Source: Loktanella sp. (GTDB lineage Bacteria > Pseudomonadota > Alphaproteobacteria > Rhodobacterales > Rhodobacteraceae). From it: a DNA stretch of 5,774 bases. The notes under the pieces were generated by a model, which saw only the letters and a list, made by a program, of their open reading frames with translations, was not told the DNA's origin and did not search any database. The stretch covers positions 1 to 5,774 of the forward strand of contig PUNR01000127.1 in the NCBI GenBank assembly GCA_003551805.1, given 5' to 3'. The position numbers and the translations under genes are program-made. This document shows, piece after piece, positions 5,339 through 5,774 of this stretch (position 1 is the first letter of the stretch; every line of letters starts with the position of its first letter).

Positions 5339-5774
5339 TAGTTGTTCCCTCCTGTCGCGGCTGGCGTTGGCGTCCGCCGCATTTCGTTCAGCGGCAGATA
5401 AGGCACGACGCCTTGGCTGCCAGCGGCGTTGTCGTCCATCATGATGATGTCGACATCAGCCAGAACACCTTCGAGCGTTTCCAGATACAGACGCTTACGT
5501 GTCACATCGGGTGCCTTGAGGTATTCAGCCAGAACCGCGCTAAAGCGGCTGGCTTCACCGACGGCTTCGTTCACGACACGGGCACGGTAACCTTCGGCCT
5601 GTTCCAGAACCTGTGCCGACTGACCACGCGCTTCTGCGACGACGCGGTTGGCATAGGCGTCAGCGACGTTCTGCACACGGTCACGTTCCTGCCGCGCATC
5701 CTGAACCTGACGGAAGGCTGCGATGACGGGCTCTGGCGGGTCGGCTTTGTCAAAGTTGACACGGACGACGTTCA
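5338..5774 (-). CDS. hflK: FtsH protease activity modulator HflK (partial, N-terminus beyond window)
   Basis: Partner of HflC in the FtsH-modulating membrane complex. Only the last 144 codons and the TAA are visible; the frame is open to the right edge, and the membrane segment and most of the SPFH domain lie outside. The visible part starts with NVVRVNFDKADPPEPV, the end of the SPFH domain. It continues through a charged helical region (DARQERDRVQNVADAYANR) and the ARG-x-A/EGYRARVVNEAVGEASRF segment. Then come YLKAPDVTRKRLYLETLEGVL and the C-terminal PYLPL (124-128) typical of HflK. The tail is a short polar, Pro/Gly/Asn-rich stretch. It is directly upstream of hflC with a one-base stop/start overlap, the standard hflKC arrangement. 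The in-frame ATG at 5676 is internal, not the true start. Confidence 0.95.
   Translation of the reverse strand, partial: NVVRVNFDKADPPEPVIAAFRQVQDARQERDRVQNVADAYANRVVAEARGQSAQVLEQAEGYRARVVNEAVGEASRFSAVLAEYLKAPDVTRKRLYLETLEGVLADVDIIMMDDNAAGSQGVVPYLPLNEMRRTPTPAATGGNN
5347..5353 (-). promoter_or_regulatory. Ribosome binding site of hflC inside the hflK 3' end
   Basis: AGGAGGG on the minus strand lies eight bases before the hflC ATG and within the last hflK codons (encoding Gly-Gly). With the TAATG junction it indicates coupled re-initiation, matching the need for balanced HflK and HflC amounts. Confidence 0.75.

Overview
The window looks like ordinary chromosomal DNA from an alphaproteobacterium, most likely a Rhodobacterales/Roseobacter-type organism. 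The base composition is moderately GC-rich. The ferredoxin closely resembles my recollection of Rhodobacter capsulatus ferredoxin VI, and the hflK-hflC-degP order is common in alphaproteobacteria. The taxon is an inference from protein resemblance, not from a marker gene. I found no mobile element, CRISPR array, RNA gene or prophage remnant.

Layout. Bases 1-781 hold the N-terminal 260 codons of cobT on the minus strand, running off the left edge. Fifty bases away, the divergent cobS runs on the plus strand to 1620. These two genes encode the closing steps of cobalamin nucleotide-loop assembly: CobT activates the lower-ligand base (alpha-ribazole phosphate) and CobS joins it to adenosylcobinamide-GDP in the membrane. 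cobS meets a convergent [2Fe-2S] ferredoxin gene (1617-1940, minus), and the two stop codons share one CTAG palindrome. Upstream of the ferredoxin on the same strand is a GNAT acetyltransferase (2038-2625).

The right half is an envelope protein quality-control block, all on the minus strand. The C-terminal part of hflK enters from the right edge and is coupled to hflC by a TAATG overlap. A hairpin terminator follows hflC. Then comes degP, a periplasmic trypsin-like protease with two PDZ domains and a GTG start, followed by a strong intrinsic terminator. HflK and HflC form the SPFH-family membrane complex that modulates the FtsH protease, and DegP degrades or chaperones misfolded periplasmic proteins. 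The terminator and a 174-base gap after hflC suggest that degP can be transcribed separately.

No clearly novel system was found. Points worth a second look are regulatory or architectural: the shared CTAG stop, a GGATG-type palindrome in front of degP, an inverted repeat in front of the acetyltransferase gene, and an uncertain cobS start. All genes read intact within the window, apart from the two cut by its edges.
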